A stretch of DNA of 64,000 nt from Debaryomyces hansenii CBS767 (Eukaryota > Ascomycota > Pichiomycetes > Serinales > Debaryomycetaceae): assembly GCF_000006445.2 (NCBI RefSeq), contig NC_006048.2, forward strand, positions 1,054,001 to 1,118,000, given 5' to 3'. The notes beneath the pieces were generated by a model that saw only the letters and a list, made by a program, of their open reading frames with translations, searched no databases and had not been told where the DNA came from. Position 1 is the stretch's first letter. Each line of letters opens with the position of its first letter. The position numbers were made by a program, and so were the translations under genes. Below are positions 19,379 through 29,974 of this stretch, one piece after another.

Positions 19379-20692
19379 TCAGCTGACCACAGAAACGTCG
19401 TTGGTGACAGACTCATTGATGTCATCGGAGTCCTTGGACTCGTTTTTAAGATCAGACTGCACGGTGGAATCGTTTTCAGAACGGTAATCGGAGTTGTCAT
19501 TTGCAGGTTCCTTCTTTATGGAGTCGTTGGTGACATTTTCGAGAGCCGAGATTTCTGATTCGTCGGGAGCCAGGCTGCTGAGTCTGGACTCGTTGTTTCT
19601 GACGTCGGTGAGCGCACTCGCTGTGGATGATGAGTGGTTCAAGTTCTGGCCACTAGGATCCTTCAGTTTCTCTACCTTTAGGTCTTCGATTAGAGGATTC
19701 CATTTCGCCAACAATTCCTCGCATTTTTCGTGCAATTTGAAGCTGTCGGGATATTCGAGGTCCTTATCCCTCAATATGCATTTGAGTACTTTATGGATTT
19801 TAGTTTTCTTAAGCAATTCTAAATTTACCGGGAACTCGACTAGACGGTGTAATATGAGTCTAGCGACCAGGAGCTCGTTGGCAGTTGGAGGTGGAAACTG
19901 TTTGGGATTTGTGGGGGTGACTGGTTGGTTTCTTTGAATTAATGATCGTTGTAATTTGATCCGACATAGCCATAATTGGTGTTGTTTCTCTTCTTCAGTG
20001 AGTTTCGGACTTCCCCCCAGTTTAGTCTTATTATGACCGTTCGTGTATTCAGCCTGTGACGACGCTGTCGGTGTTGTGTTGGAAGCTTTCAAAGTTTTAC
20101 GCTTGCCGTTGCTTGATATAGAACGCTTCCTTTTGGATCTGCTATTCCTCCCTGATAGCGTGTCATCCTCTTCTTCCATTGGAACGCCTTCCGCTGCAGC
20201 GTCCTCATCTTCTACTTCTTCATCGACATCCGGTTTTTTTGATTTGCTTGTTCCATCTACATCGTATTCCTCTTCATCTTCGTACCCCTCTGCCTCTTCT
20301 TCATCCTCATCACCTTGAATTCTATCTTTGTCTAACCTTTCCATGAACTCGTCAAAGTCCAATCCTTTTGTTGCTAAGAGTGCATCAGTAACCTGAAGTG
20401 TTCGTCCCCCAGCTTTCTTCTTCGGTTTATTCTTGTTGGGGATTTTTTCCAACTTTTTATCTAATTTTTCCTCCGACAAAGGTTCGAGATTCTTGTCATT
20501 CATCCAGTAGAAATCTCCATCTGGAATGAAAATAACGCAATAGTTTGTAGTTTTCTTCTTCGCCTTCATTATTGCATCCGGTACCATGTCTTCGGGCATC
20601 ACAAACGATGGCCAAGCAGGAAACCCGTGCATTTTCGCCAATACCAAATCCCGAGGCTCGAACTGGGCCTTTTTTATCTTCTTTGGTGGCAT
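19379..20692 (-). CDS. IOC4: PWWP-domain chromatin protein, Ioc4 of the ISW1b remodeller
   Basis: Ioc4 targets the Isw1b nucleosome remodeller to H3K36-methylated gene bodies. The PWWP domain is at the N-terminus (EPRDLVLAKMHGFPAWPSFV ... CVIFIPDGDFYWM), about residues 10-80. A central acidic stretch (DEDEEEAEGYEDEEEYDV) follows, then basic SRSKRKRSIS. A helical LEDGF/TFIIS-N-like region lies near 260-335 (LARLILHRLVEFP ... LEKVLKCILRD-type pattern), then an acidic Ser-rich tail. I set the start at 20692 (MPPKKIKKAQFEP), 19 codons inside the longest open frame, because the PWWP begins right after it and the extra N-terminal piece (FTGVNCCYYIQFY) is not conserved-looking. Length 437, near S. 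cerevisiae Ioc4 (475). Confidence 0.87.
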   Translation of the reverse strand: MPPKKIKKAQFEPRDLVLAKMHGFPAWPSFVMPEDMVPDAIMKAKKKTTNYCVIFIPDGDFYWMNDKNLEPLSEEKLDKKLEKIPNKNKPKKKAGGRTLQVTDALLATKGLDFDEFMERLDKDRIQGDEDEEEAEGYEDEEEYDVDGTSKSKKPDVDEEVEDEDAAAEGVPMEEEDDTLSGRNSRSKRKRSISSNGKRKTLKASNTTPTASSQAEYTNGHNKTKLGGSPKLTEEEKQHQLWLCRIKLQRSLIQRNQPVTPTNPKQFPPPTANELLVARLILHRLVEFPVNLELLKKTKIHKVLKCILRDKDLEYPDSFKLHEKCEELLAKWNPLIEDLKVEKLKDPSGQNLNHSSSTASALTDVRNNESRLSSLAPDESEISALENVTNDSIKKEPANDNSDYRSENDSTVQSDLKNESKDSDDINESVTNDVSVVS

Positions 20693-21109
20693 TTTAGTAT
20701 TAATATAGAATTGAATATAATAACAACAGTTGACACCAGTAAACAGCAATTAAATACTTCCAATCACTTTTCAAATATTTCTTCCTGATTCAATCGTAAC
20801 CTATTACTACGTGTGGCTGAATTGAATTTCCTTGTTCAATTATCTTCGAATCTAGTTTCTTTCCCTATCTCTTGAAACGACCCTGTATGTTTTGTTGACA
20901 GTATACGTGTATATCGTATGTAAACTGAAGCAATATGAAATTCAATGACTCGATTCGTGATCTTTCGGGAACAACCTATTTGCACGCGATCTCTATTGAT
21001 AGATCCCGGTATCTTATCAAATTAATCACTTACTATGAATAAACTTGGTAACTCTGAACAAACACCGTAGATGACTACAATGGCTAATTTAAACCTACTG
21101 AAGGCCAGA
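20693..21109. other. Intergenic: IOC4 upstream region
   Basis: About 400 bases of AT-rich upstream sequence of IOC4. No gene or RNA recognised. Confidence 0.45.
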
Positions 21110-21685
21110 CTATTTGATCCTGTGCACGACTCGCTTATAATGTACTACTAAAGGGTTGCAGCCGTCTGTACTTGACATACCATACGGGCAATTGCCCCAT
21201 CGGAAAACACTATGACCTCCTAAATGTAGTTGTATCCAGCCTGGTAATATACGTAGATGGACTGTGGGTTTTCTTTCTATTAAAATCTCACTCTGGTGAG
21301 ACAGTCTCATTATTATCCACAGAAATGAACCTTATTTTGTCGCCTGAATGGAATATGGGTTCGGAAAACATACGTTTCTCATTGGCAACAATCATATGGT
21401 ACCGTAGACCTTCAACAACACTCGTAGGTTGTCCGACAAGTTCCGTCGACAACAATATTTTATAAACAATCTCTTCGATTGGCCCTGGGTCTGTTGATGC
21501 AAAATTAATGGACTTTTTCAATTCGGCTTTTCAACCCATTGTCTCCCAGGATATATGCCAGTATGACCTTTATCAATTTCACCCAATATGCCAAATACAT
21601 CGTCTTCAATGATGGCGTAAAGAGGTGTAGATCGTAAAATTATTACATAATCTCTATTGTGCTTCAAGAAAAAAAGCTGCGACAT
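21110..21685 (-). pseudogene. Frame-broken coding relic, family unknown
   Basis: Three consecutive minus-strand open segments tile this stretch in shifting frames. The first starts at an ATG (21685) and encodes 55 codons to a TGA at 21518 (contains STPLYAIIEDDVFGILGEID). The second, about 21527-21288, encodes PIEEIVYKILLSTELVGQPT and SEPIFHSGDKIRFISV before a TGA. The third, about 21310-21110, encodes LRILPGWIQLHLGGHSVF. Segments one and three share a frame and segment two is displaced, as if a base was lost near 21520 and regained near 21300. Composition looks protein-like throughout. I do not recognise the family. A spliced gene is possible but I found no convincing donor/branch/acceptor set. 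Confidence 0.4.
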
Positions 21686-22043
21686 GCTCAAGGAACACTA
21701 ATAACCTCTTAACAGACTCGTTACGATATATATTGTGCAAAGCGAACCAAAGGTATATTGGCGTCAAGAAACCATACGAATATTATTGTGATCGTTAGGC
21801 ATAAGGAATAAGAATATTTTTTCAAATAAGAAATATTCTACATAACTCAGGAAAATTATTAGGAATCGTTGAGTTAATTTTTACATCAATTGATAATTTT
21901 ATCACTTATTTTGGTGTGATTAAATTAAAGCGGAACTATTTCAGTATTGAAGCTAATAGTTGTGGTTATCTTTGCAGTTACATTGACGTATTCTTGGTAG
22001 GAAAGAGAACGAGTAAATTTGACAGGTTTATTGCTGCTACAAG

Positions 22044-24140
22044 ATGGACAACCCTAATTTTTCACCTGGCAAAAGGCAGTTTAATGGTGAAATGCATAGT
22101 TCAGCGTTTGAGCAACCAGTTGACGTCCCTAAAAGAAGGAAGTATTCTAATGTCCCGAGGTCTCTTGATGAGATAAATAGAAAAACCGAAATCAGCTTTC
22201 AACAACCGTTTTCTGCACCCATTCTTCATTCAGTTCCCCCATCCATATTACCTATTATTTATCCTCCTTTACAGACGCAAGATTTTTTTACCGATGTGAC
22301 TAGTGATGTGACGGATCCCAATATCTCGAGGCAGATTAAGGGAATTTTACAAAACTTCCCACCTCCAATTCCACCGTATTTGTCTAAGGAAATGGCCCCA
22401 CCACAGGGAGGTATGATGATACCATTCATTTATCCACCTCCACCGATTATTACGAATGAAACACCCGTAGTTGAACCCATAAAAGCTGATGCGGGAATGC
22501 CAATATCTCCTACGACTAACGAAAAGTACGTAGAATTGCCTCCATTGCCATTTCCGCCTCCAAATTACATGCCATATCCATTGATATCAGATCAATCTTC
22601 GCTTACACCAAACGAGGTATTTGCGTCATTTTTGGAGGCGCTGCAAAAGTTACCAAGAATCGATATGGTTTTGGCCAGTGCAGCTGGTTCACTCTTTGAT
22701 TTAAGAATTCAGGCAGACGAAGAAGGCTTTACGTATGAGCAATATGAAATCATGAAAAGCAAAAGGGTCGAAGCTTTAAAAAATAAAAAGAAGTTGGGAA
22801 TTTCAACTAAAGAATCCGAATCTGAAGACGAAGAGTTTGACTCTGACGATCTCGAAGATTATATGGAATATGCTTCGAATGTTGATGTAACAGACGCGTT
22901 TGATAATTATGCTAAACTGGTTAATTATACCGAAACCTTTGAACAGGATAACAGCTATCCGCCAGAATATTTGAAGATAACTCCAAATGTCAGCGACATT
23001 AAAGGTAAACGAAACAAGCATGTCAAATCTGAAAAAATGAATGACGAATATGTTTTAGATCCATTAACTCGATTTAAGGAGATGCAGCCATTAAACTCTA
23101 ATAAAATTATGTCACATTCTAATAAAGATATTAGTTCTGCAAATGGTATTAATAAAGAAAAAAGAAGGAAAGAATTGGAAATGTCGGTTGACGAATTGTC
23201 AGAATTTGAATCTAATCATAAGCATGATATATATATTACAAAAAAGAAAAAGTTGTTGGAGAGATTGCAAAATTTAAAAGACTCCAAAATTCAATTCTTG
23301 GGTTCTGACGATCAATTGAAGGATGAAGAATTATTGAACTATAAGAAGCTCTTAGAGGAGCGTAGGGACGAAGAATTGGTAAGATTGAAAATTAATTTTA
23401 ACTATCAGTATTTAAAAAATTTATTGATATTTTATCAAGAGTCAAACAAGGTCTACAAAAACGTAAATGCTTTGGTTTTAAATAAATTGATGAAATTGAA
23501 AAATTTCTTCGAATTCCAGAAGAATATATTTGAGGATGCAATAAAAAATGGAGACTCGAAGGATGGTTTATTTGATGTCAAAAGTAAAGAATCTACAAAA
23601 TTGTTTAATGGAGTATCAGAGAGGGATTTTAACACTGAAATCAAACAAATCATGAATTCAACCAAAAGAGAAAATGAGAAAACAAGACAATCTGGAAATA
23701 ATGCTCCAGTTGTTCATGACTATATGCCTTTAATCTCTGCGAATGAATTTAATATAATCACAGGAGACTTACCAAGTAAGAGCAAGCAATCCAAGGATTC
23801 TTCAAAATCAGCAACCTCAAAAGCATTCGATAACATTAAACATCATATATTCCAAAGTTCTTTGTACGATCCAATTACTTCTGGTTCGGATACTAATAAT
23901 GCATCAGAAAGTACTACAGGTACACCGTCGAAAAGAAGAGGTAGAAGAAGTGGTAACAACCCAGGCGATAAACTAATCGATGATAGTGATAAATCAAGTT
24001 CAAAGTACACAGAATCCTTGCTATTAGCCAAAATAATGAAGCATTTTACAGGGCCTCAGGGTGCTAATCCGGATGAACTCACTGGTGATTTGGAAATAAT
24101 GGGTGTTAAAACAAGGTGGCCAATTCAGTACACCAAATAG
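22044..24140 (+). CDS. Conserved-looking nuclear-type protein, function unknown
   Basis: 698 residues that I cannot assign to a named family. The N-terminal third is Pro-rich (FPPPIPPYL, YPPPPIIT, PPLPFPPPNYMP). Next comes a helical patch (FASFLEALQKLPRIDMVL), an acidic region (ESEDEEFDSDDLEDY), and a long charged helical/coiled-coil part at about 385-540 (KKKKLLERLQNLKDSKIQFL, YKKLLEERRDEELVRLKINF). A basic SKRRGRRSG patch and a C-terminal motif (LLAKIMKHFTGPQG ... GDLEIMGVKTRWP) end the protein. The coiled-coil with RRDEELVRLK is loosely reminiscent of Sds3/Dep1-type subunits of histone-deacetylase complexes, but this is weak. The ATG at 22044 is the first in frame after a stop. Confidence 0.65.
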   Translation: MDNPNFSPGKRQFNGEMHSSAFEQPVDVPKRRKYSNVPRSLDEINRKTEISFQQPFSAPILHSVPPSILPIIYPPLQTQDFFTDVTSDVTDPNISRQIKGILQNFPPPIPPYLSKEMAPPQGGMMIPFIYPPPPIITNETPVVEPIKADAGMPISPTTNEKYVELPPLPFPPPNYMPYPLISDQSSLTPNEVFASFLEALQKLPRIDMVLASAAGSLFDLRIQADEEGFTYEQYEIMKSKRVEALKNKKKLGISTKESESEDEEFDSDDLEDYMEYASNVDVTDAFDNYAKLVNYTETFEQDNSYPPEYLKITPNVSDIKGKRNKHVKSEKMNDEYVLDPLTRFKEMQPLNSNKIMSHSNKDISSANGINKEKRRKELEMSVDELSEFESNHKHDIYITKKKKLLERLQNLKDSKIQFLGSDDQLKDEELLNYKKLLEERRDEELVRLKINFNYQYLKNLLIFYQESNKVYKNVNALVLNKLMKLKNFFEFQKNIFEDAIKNGDSKDGLFDVKSKESTKLFNGVSERDFNTEIKQIMNSTKRENEKTRQSGNNAPVVHDYMPLISANEFNIITGDLPSKSKQSKDSSKSATSKAFDNIKHHIFQSSLYDPITSGSDTNNASESTTGTPSKRRGRRSGNNPGDKLIDDSDKSSSKYTESLLLAKIMKHFTGPQGANPDELTGDLEIMGVKTRWPIQYTK

Positions 24141-24407
24141 GCATTTATCATTATGTTGTGTTCTACATTTTAAAGAATCATATTTGCGAACATATAGATA
24201 TATATATAGTATTAATAGTGTTACAATAAGTATCAATAAAGTTAAGAAACAATATACAACATCAAAGGACATTTTTGATCATTCCAAAATAAAACAAATA
24301 GAGAAGAAGAGCAAATACAAGAATGTTTCCCTTATTAAAGAAAACGATTCGCTAGTAAACATAGAATTAACGAAGTGAAAAAATAACAAAAACGAATTTG
24401 TCACTCA

Positions 24408-25394
24408 TTAATATTCTTCAAATTGAGAGTAAATAGCAGTCAAGACATTGGCAAAACCAAGGACTAATGGGAAGCTTCCTAATACATCAGCAAATTGGTT
24501 GTAAACTCCCAATTGGATCAAGAAGTGTCTTTTCAAAGCACTGAAAATACCACCAAAAGAATCAAGAGCAGTCAAGGTACCAGAGTTCTTAACAATAAAG
24601 TAGAAAATAAGCACCTTTGATAAGGCGAAAACAAATGGATCATACTTGTAAGCTCTGGTAATAAGACCAGAATCGTCTTCATCGATAATAATACATCTTC
24701 TGGTGAAGTTAACATAGTAGGAGATAACTAACGGTAAAACAATCGAACTCACAATCCAATTGCCAAAAATTGAAATAACCTTGAATTCGAAAAGAACGCT
24801 AATATCTGGCAACAACACATTGCAAGCAGACAACCAGCTAATGTTGTCTTTGAAAATTTGGTGCACCGAGTGGTTTTGTTTAAGAGCAACAAGCGGAATG
24901 TATGTGAACAAGAAGTAAACAAGTTCAATTAAAAGTTCAATATAGTTCAAAGAAACAGATCTCGACAAGTTTTCTCTTAATTCATCATTGTAATCCAAGG
25001 TGGTAGCCCCAATTCTGTCTGTGAAGTCCAATACCTTCGAGTAACCTTCTTCGAAAAACTCGATTGCTGGATCACCAATCCACTCCTTCAAGTTAATTGG
25101 TGGGCCTGCATCATAGTCTTTGTCTTCATCTTCGGTGTCTTCTTCATCTTCCTCTTCAACCTCGTCGGTTTCTTCGTCTTCACTAGCATCTTGTGCCTCA
25201 GCTAACGTTTCCTCGTCACTTTCCATGTCCAAGCTATTCTGCACGGCAATCAAACCTTCTTCAGGGTTGGCTTCAATGTAAGCTGAAAGCTTTTGGAACA
25301 ATTTTTGTTTAGTATCTTTAGCAAGGACGTGGATCCCGACTTTACGACAGATACTGCTTAATTCTGCCTTTTTGAGACTTTGTAATTCTGACAT
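24408..25394 (-). CDS. SAP-like domain, multi-pass membrane protein, unknown function
   Basis: 328 residues. An N-terminal SAP-like helix-turn-helix (LKKAELSSICRKVGIHVLAK, residues 5-45) is followed by a very acidic linker (about 55-95, nearly all Asp/Glu). Then come four or so hydrophobic segments: about 150-172 (IELLIELVYFLFTYIPLVAL), 203-228 (GNWIVSSIVLPLVISYYV), 255-270 (ALSKVLIFYFIV) and 302-322 (FPLVLGFANVLTAIY). The SAP-plus-membrane plan suggests an ER or nuclear-envelope protein with the acidic head in the nucleoplasm or cytosol; this is inference. It is convergent with the upstream gene (stop-to-stop about 270 bases). Confidence 0.7.
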   Translation of the reverse strand: MSELQSLKKAELSSICRKVGIHVLAKDTKQKLFQKLSAYIEANPEEGLIAVQNSLDMESDEETLAEAQDASEDEETDEVEEEDEEDTEDEDKDYDAGPPINLKEWIGDPAIEFFEEGYSKVLDFTDRIGATTLDYNDELRENLSRSVSLNYIELLIELVYFLFTYIPLVALKQNHSVHQIFKDNISWLSACNVLLPDISVLFEFKVISIFGNWIVSSIVLPLVISYYVNFTRRCIIIDEDDSGLITRAYKYDPFVFALSKVLIFYFIVKNSGTLTALDSFGGIFSALKRHFLIQLGVYNQFADVLGSFPLVLGFANVLTAIYSQFEEY

Positions 25395-25945
25395 TTCTAG
25401 TCTGGTACTAATTGATTTTATCTATCCTTATTGCAAAAAAAAATAGAAGAACTATGTTTGTTTGTTTATAAAATTTGGTGAATTACAGCAACTGATCAAT
25501 TACCCGAACTTTATACCTAATGGCTTTAATTTATTCTAGCTTCGGTTAGAATTGAACTTGTGTTTACTTTTATCCATCCTTTGTACTATGGCTATTATGA
25601 ATTTATTAAAGACTTGATTGTATATGCAGGTTATTATTATATTTCCTATTTAGTATATTCCTGTGTATAATCTCTTCATGTACCGTAGAAGAATTTTAAC
25701 TGTTTCTGATAGTAGTAATAACAAGGAATTATCTAGCAGGATTATCGGTTAGCAAGGGTAATAATAAACAATTGCACAGATTAATAACATTGCTCCAGAA
25801 TTGAAATACAAGGAATTTAGATTTTATCATTATTTTAGGTATATTTTAGATTCAAATTGGTAAAATCAACCTCTTGTCGTGAGGATTATAATATTTAAAT
25901 GGCCTGATAGAAGTTATAATTAGAAGTAATAAAACAGTTAGTAGT
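25395..25945. other. Divergent intergenic region SAP-like gene/MIP1
   Basis: About 550 bases of AT-rich shared upstream DNA. No other gene seen. Confidence 0.5.
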
Positions 25946-28900
25946 ATGATTCTACATAAACAAGCATTTTCATACAGTAAAAATGTTGTACGAATATGGG
26001 GTCGATCTCTAAAGAGTCTGGCAAAAACCAGAGATCAATTCAAGGAAGCGCCCAGGATAAATCCAGTTGGCGTACAGTACTTGAGTGAAGAGTTGCATAA
26101 GAAACTATTTCCAAAGACTAAGAGTACCGATTACTTGAAGCCAAAAAACCCAGCTCTTTTGGAGCTTGCGAAGGAGCATTTGAGGTATAATGAATTACTC
26201 GGTAAGAAAACAGAGATCGTAGAGCCCATCAACATAGACAATTTTCCAGATTTGGAGGGGAAGAACACCCTAGATGAACATTTTTATAGAATAGGGACAG
26301 AGGCGTCGCAGCCATACTTGTCGATAGCAGAAAGCTTTCTATCGCCAGATATGCAATTACCCACGAAGCCAAAGCCTTCGGAATGGTTGTTTAAAAGTGG
26401 ATGGGTACGATACGCTGAGGGAGAAGCTCCCAAGGAAGTACCGCACCCGTTGGAAGATGAATTAGTATTTGATGTTGAAGTCATATACAAAAAGTCACCT
26501 TATGCCGCATTGGCTACTTGTGTATCATCCAAGGCCTGGTACGGATGGGTGTCTCCATACCTTACGAACTATTGTGAAAATAAAAAGTATAACGACTGGG
26601 AACATTTAATGCCAATGGATTGTTTGAACAATCCTAAATTAATAATTGGGTACAATGTTAGTTATGATCGAGCACGGGTATTAGATGAATATAATATCAA
26701 GCAGTCTAAGGGTTTTTTCTTAGATGGTATGGCCCTACATGTCGCCATAAGTGGAATATGTTCTCAACAAAGACCCACCTGGCAAAAACATAAAAAAAGC
26801 AAATCTCAGCTTGATTCATCTAAAGATGAATCTCCAGCGATAGAATCTGATATAGATTATTTCGATAAGAAACTATCGGCCGTTGAAATAGCGAATGAGC
26901 TATTAGACGATCCATGGTTGAACAAAGGTTCTCCAAATTCTTTAGCAAATGTGGCAGATTTTCATTGTAACATAAAATTAGATAAAACTGACAGAGACTA
27001 CTTCGGTACCGAAGATCCTCAGGATGTCATCAACAACTTCAATAATTTAATGGATTATTGCGCAAAGGACGTTGATGCCACATATTCGGTAACTGCTAAA
27101 CTCTTTTCACAATTCAGACAAAAAGTGCCACACCCTGTATCATTTGCGGCATTGAGGCACCTTGGAACTTTAATGTTACCCACAACTAAGAACTGGGATA
27201 ACTACATTGAAACAGCTGAAGAGGTCTATCAAAAAAATCGTGAAGAGGTCAGTACTATATTGAAAGAAAGAGCTAATGCATTTGTTAACTACATCGATCA
27301 AAATAATGAATCATTGAAACCTGATTGGGAGACTGATCCATGGTTATCGCAATTAAATTGGACTATCAAAGTACAACGGTTGAAGAAAAATGGCGAGCCT
27401 GCAGCAAATCAAGCATTTTTAACCGGCTACCCTGAATGGTATAGAGATTTGTTTAAAACGGTCACGATTAACGGAGTGAAGCAACGAGAAATGAACATAT
27501 CTACTCGTACTCGGGTAACTCCTTTGCTCTTGAAATTAAAATGGGAAGGCTATCCCTTACTTTGGACTGATTCGTCAGGATGGTGTTTCAAAGTTCCTTT
27601 TAATGAAGAGACTATTAAATCTATGGACGATAAAAGTTATCCTAGAGCTAAACTAAATGATGAAGATTTGGAAAAGTTTTTACCTCAATTAAGAGATGAT
27701 GGTAACAGCTATGAATTGTTTAAAGTACCTCATCCAGAGGGTCCAGGTAAGAGATGTACATCTATCTTATCTAAGAGTTACTTGAGATACTTTGAAAGCG
27801 GAATCTTGACCTCAGAATATTCATTTGCACAAGAAATATTGAGTTTAAATTCAACTGCATCTTATTGGATGGGTAATAGACAACGTATCATGGATCAGTT
27901 TGTCATATACTCAGATGCTAACCATAAGAAGAATAAGTTTTTCGACACGAAGGTTGATTCGAAAAAGCACAAAGACATGGGTATTATTTTACCTAAGCTT
28001 TGTTCCATGGGTACAATTACTAGAAGAGCGACTGAGAATACTTGGCTAACAGCTTCGAACAGTAAGAAAAACAGAATTGGCTCAGAACTAAAAGCCATGA
28101 TTGAAGCACCCGAAGGCTATACATTTGTCGGAGCTGATGTAGATTCCGAGGAATTGTGGATTGCTTCATTAGTCGGCGATTCGATGTTTGAGATGCACGG
28201 AAGTACTGCTTTAGGATGGATGACTTTGGAAGGTGACAAAAGTGAAAAGACAGACTTACATTCAAAGACTGCAGAAATCTTAGGGATCCTGAGAAACGAT
28301 GCCAAAGTTTTTAATTATGGTAGAATTTATGGAGCCGGTGTTAAATTCGCTACTAGGCTCTTGAAACAATGTAATTCTTCCTTAAGTGATGTAGAAGCGG
28401 AATTGATGGCAAAAACCTTATACGCTAAAACTAAAGGTCAAACAAATACATCCAAATTCTTAGATAGAAGAATGTATCACGGAGGTACAGAATCAATTAT
28501 GTTTAATATGTTAGAATCCATTGCATATCAGGAAGACCCTAAAACCCCCGTATTGGGGGCAGCAATTACAGATGCCCTTACAATTGCAAATTTGAATAAA
28601 AATAATTATTTAACTTCCAGAATCAATTGGGTGATTCAAAGTTCAGGTGTGGATTACTTGCATTTATTAATCGTAGCGATGGAATTTTTATTAAAGAAAT
28701 TCCGTATTGATGGACGATTGATTATAACTGTTCATGATGAATTAAGATATATGGTGAAGAGTGAAGATAAGTACAAAACAGCTCTCCTCTTACAAATAAG
28801 TAATTTATGGACAAGAGCAATGTTCTGTGAACAATTAGGTATCAAGGAAGTACCACAATCATGTGCATTCTTTTCAGAAGTTGATATTGATAATATCTTA

Positions 28901-29974
28901 AGAAAAGAAGTCACTCTTGATTGTGTAACACCATCGCATTCAAATTCAATACCACCTGGCGAATCCTTAGATATTCACAAGATCTTAGAGAAATGTAAAG
29001 ATGAAAAGTTCATGATCGGCGCTCCTCGCAAAAAAGCTAGCAAACTGTCAAAGATAGAATATTGCAACAGAGATCGAGTCATATCAAATTTGGATAAAGA
29101 ATTGAACACTGATATGAAAGTTGCGAAAATCAAATTACAAAATTCGGTTGATAAAACGGCATGGAGACTGAACATTAATAATTATATCAATATAAAGAAG
29201 CATATCGAATTTGACAAGTTTAATAATGAGTTTGATAGAAGAAATACTATGTTCGAAAAGGCGCCTGCATTAAACGCAAATGCCAGAGCCGTTCCCAAAC
29301 CGATGAAATCAAAACCTATGAAACGAAAGATAATTGAAGAATATGATATTGGAAGTAATGGTGATGAATTATTGGCTAAAGAAATCGGCAAGCCCGATAG
29401 CAATAGAAATGAAAATGCTAATAAAGCTATATATAAGCCAACCATTAAAAAGTCGACGCCGAATATCAAGAAAGATAACAAAAGCTGTCCGAAGCAAGCC
29501 TCCAAAATGGCATCTCAAGAAAACAGTCCAGTGAGGTCTTTCTCGTCTACTAATTACAAACACCATACAAATAATCATAAGGCCCTAGGCTCCTCGACTA
29601 ATGCAAGTGGCCGGAAAGCACCCAGCTTCAAACCTTACAAACAAAATGTATCTGTAGAGGTACCTAACAAAAGCCAAAGTCGACTATCGAAGCTATTTTT
29701 CGAAAGCGAACCGCGGCGCAAGACTGACCCTCAAGTTCAAACTACACAAGCGAAACCCAATTCCCCACCGTCAAGACAGCCGTCTTATACACAGAGAAGC
29801 GGCAGCTACCGTACCCCCATTCAACAACCAAAAGACCCCACAAAAAAGCCTGCAACCTCATATCTAGCAAATAGCAGTGCTAAACGAAAAAAATCTGCTG
29901 ATACTTATACCCAGAGACATTTATTTAATCGTGCTAGCACCTTCATCCCCGGAAATGGCATTATGAAGCACTAA
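25946..29974 (+). CDS. MIP1: Mitochondrial DNA polymerase gamma
   Basis: Family A replicative polymerase of the mitochondrial genome with 3'-5' proofreading. The N-terminus is basic and Arg/Ser-rich with no acidic residues for 30 positions (targeting presequence). Exonuclease motifs: Exo I FDVEV near residue 173, Exo II GYNVSYDRARVLDEY near 233, Exo III YCAKDVDATY near 370. Polymerase motifs: A VGADVDSEELW near 727, B RNDAKVFNYGRIYGAG near 783, C TVHDELRY near 928. All expected catalytic Asp residues are present. A polar, basic C-terminal extension of about 330 residues (ending FIPGNGIMKH) follows; S. cerevisiae Mip1 also has a ~280-residue fungal-specific extension. 1342 residues in one frame. 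Confidence 0.97.
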   Translation: MILHKQAFSYSKNVVRIWGRSLKSLAKTRDQFKEAPRINPVGVQYLSEELHKKLFPKTKSTDYLKPKNPALLELAKEHLRYNELLGKKTEIVEPINIDNFPDLEGKNTLDEHFYRIGTEASQPYLSIAESFLSPDMQLPTKPKPSEWLFKSGWVRYAEGEAPKEVPHPLEDELVFDVEVIYKKSPYAALATCVSSKAWYGWVSPYLTNYCENKKYNDWEHLMPMDCLNNPKLIIGYNVSYDRARVLDEYNIKQSKGFFLDGMALHVAISGICSQQRPTWQKHKKSKSQLDSSKDESPAIESDIDYFDKKLSAVEIANELLDDPWLNKGSPNSLANVADFHCNIKLDKTDRDYFGTEDPQDVINNFNNLMDYCAKDVDATYSVTAKLFSQFRQKVPHPVSFAALRHLGTLMLPTTKNWDNYIETAEEVYQKNREEVSTILKERANAFVNYIDQNNESLKPDWETDPWLSQLNWTIKVQRLKKNGEPAANQAFLTGYPEWYRDLFKTVTINGVKQREMNISTRTRVTPLLLKLKWEGYPLLWTDSSGWCFKVPFNEETIKSMDDKSYPRAKLNDEDLEKFLPQLRDDGNSYELFKVPHPEGPGKRCTSILSKSYLRYFESGILTSEYSFAQEILSLNSTASYWMGNRQRIMDQFVIYSDANHKKNKFFDTKVDSKKHKDMGIILPKLCSMGTITRRATENTWLTASNSKKNRIGSELKAMIEAPEGYTFVGADVDSEELWIASLVGDSMFEMHGSTALGWMTLEGDKSEKTDLHSKTAEILGILRNDAKVFNYGRIYGAGVKFATRLLKQCNSSLSDVEAELMAKTLYAKTKGQTNTSKFLDRRMYHGGTESIMFNMLESIAYQEDPKTPVLGAAITDALTIANLNKNNYLTSRINWVIQSSGVDYLHLLIVAMEFLLKKFRIDGRLIITVHDELRYMVKSEDKYKTALLLQISNLWTRAMFCEQLGIKEVPQSCAFFSEVDIDNILRKEVTLDCVTPSHSNSIPPGESLDIHKILEKCKDEKFMIGAPRKKASKLSKIEYCNRDRVISNLDKELNTDMKVAKIKLQNSVDKTAWRLNINNYINIKKHIEFDKFNNEFDRRNTMFEKAPALNANARAVPKPMKSKPMKRKIIEEYDIGSNGDELLAKEIGKPDSNRNENANKAIYKPTIKKSTPNIKKDNKSCPKQASKMASQENSPVRSFSSTNYKHHTNNHKALGSSTNASGRKAPSFKPYKQNVSVEVPNKSQSRLSKLFFESEPRRKTDPQVQTTQAKPNSPPSRQPSYTQRSGSYRTPIQQPKDPTKKPATSYLANSSAKRKKSADTYTQRHLFNRASTFIPGNGIMKH

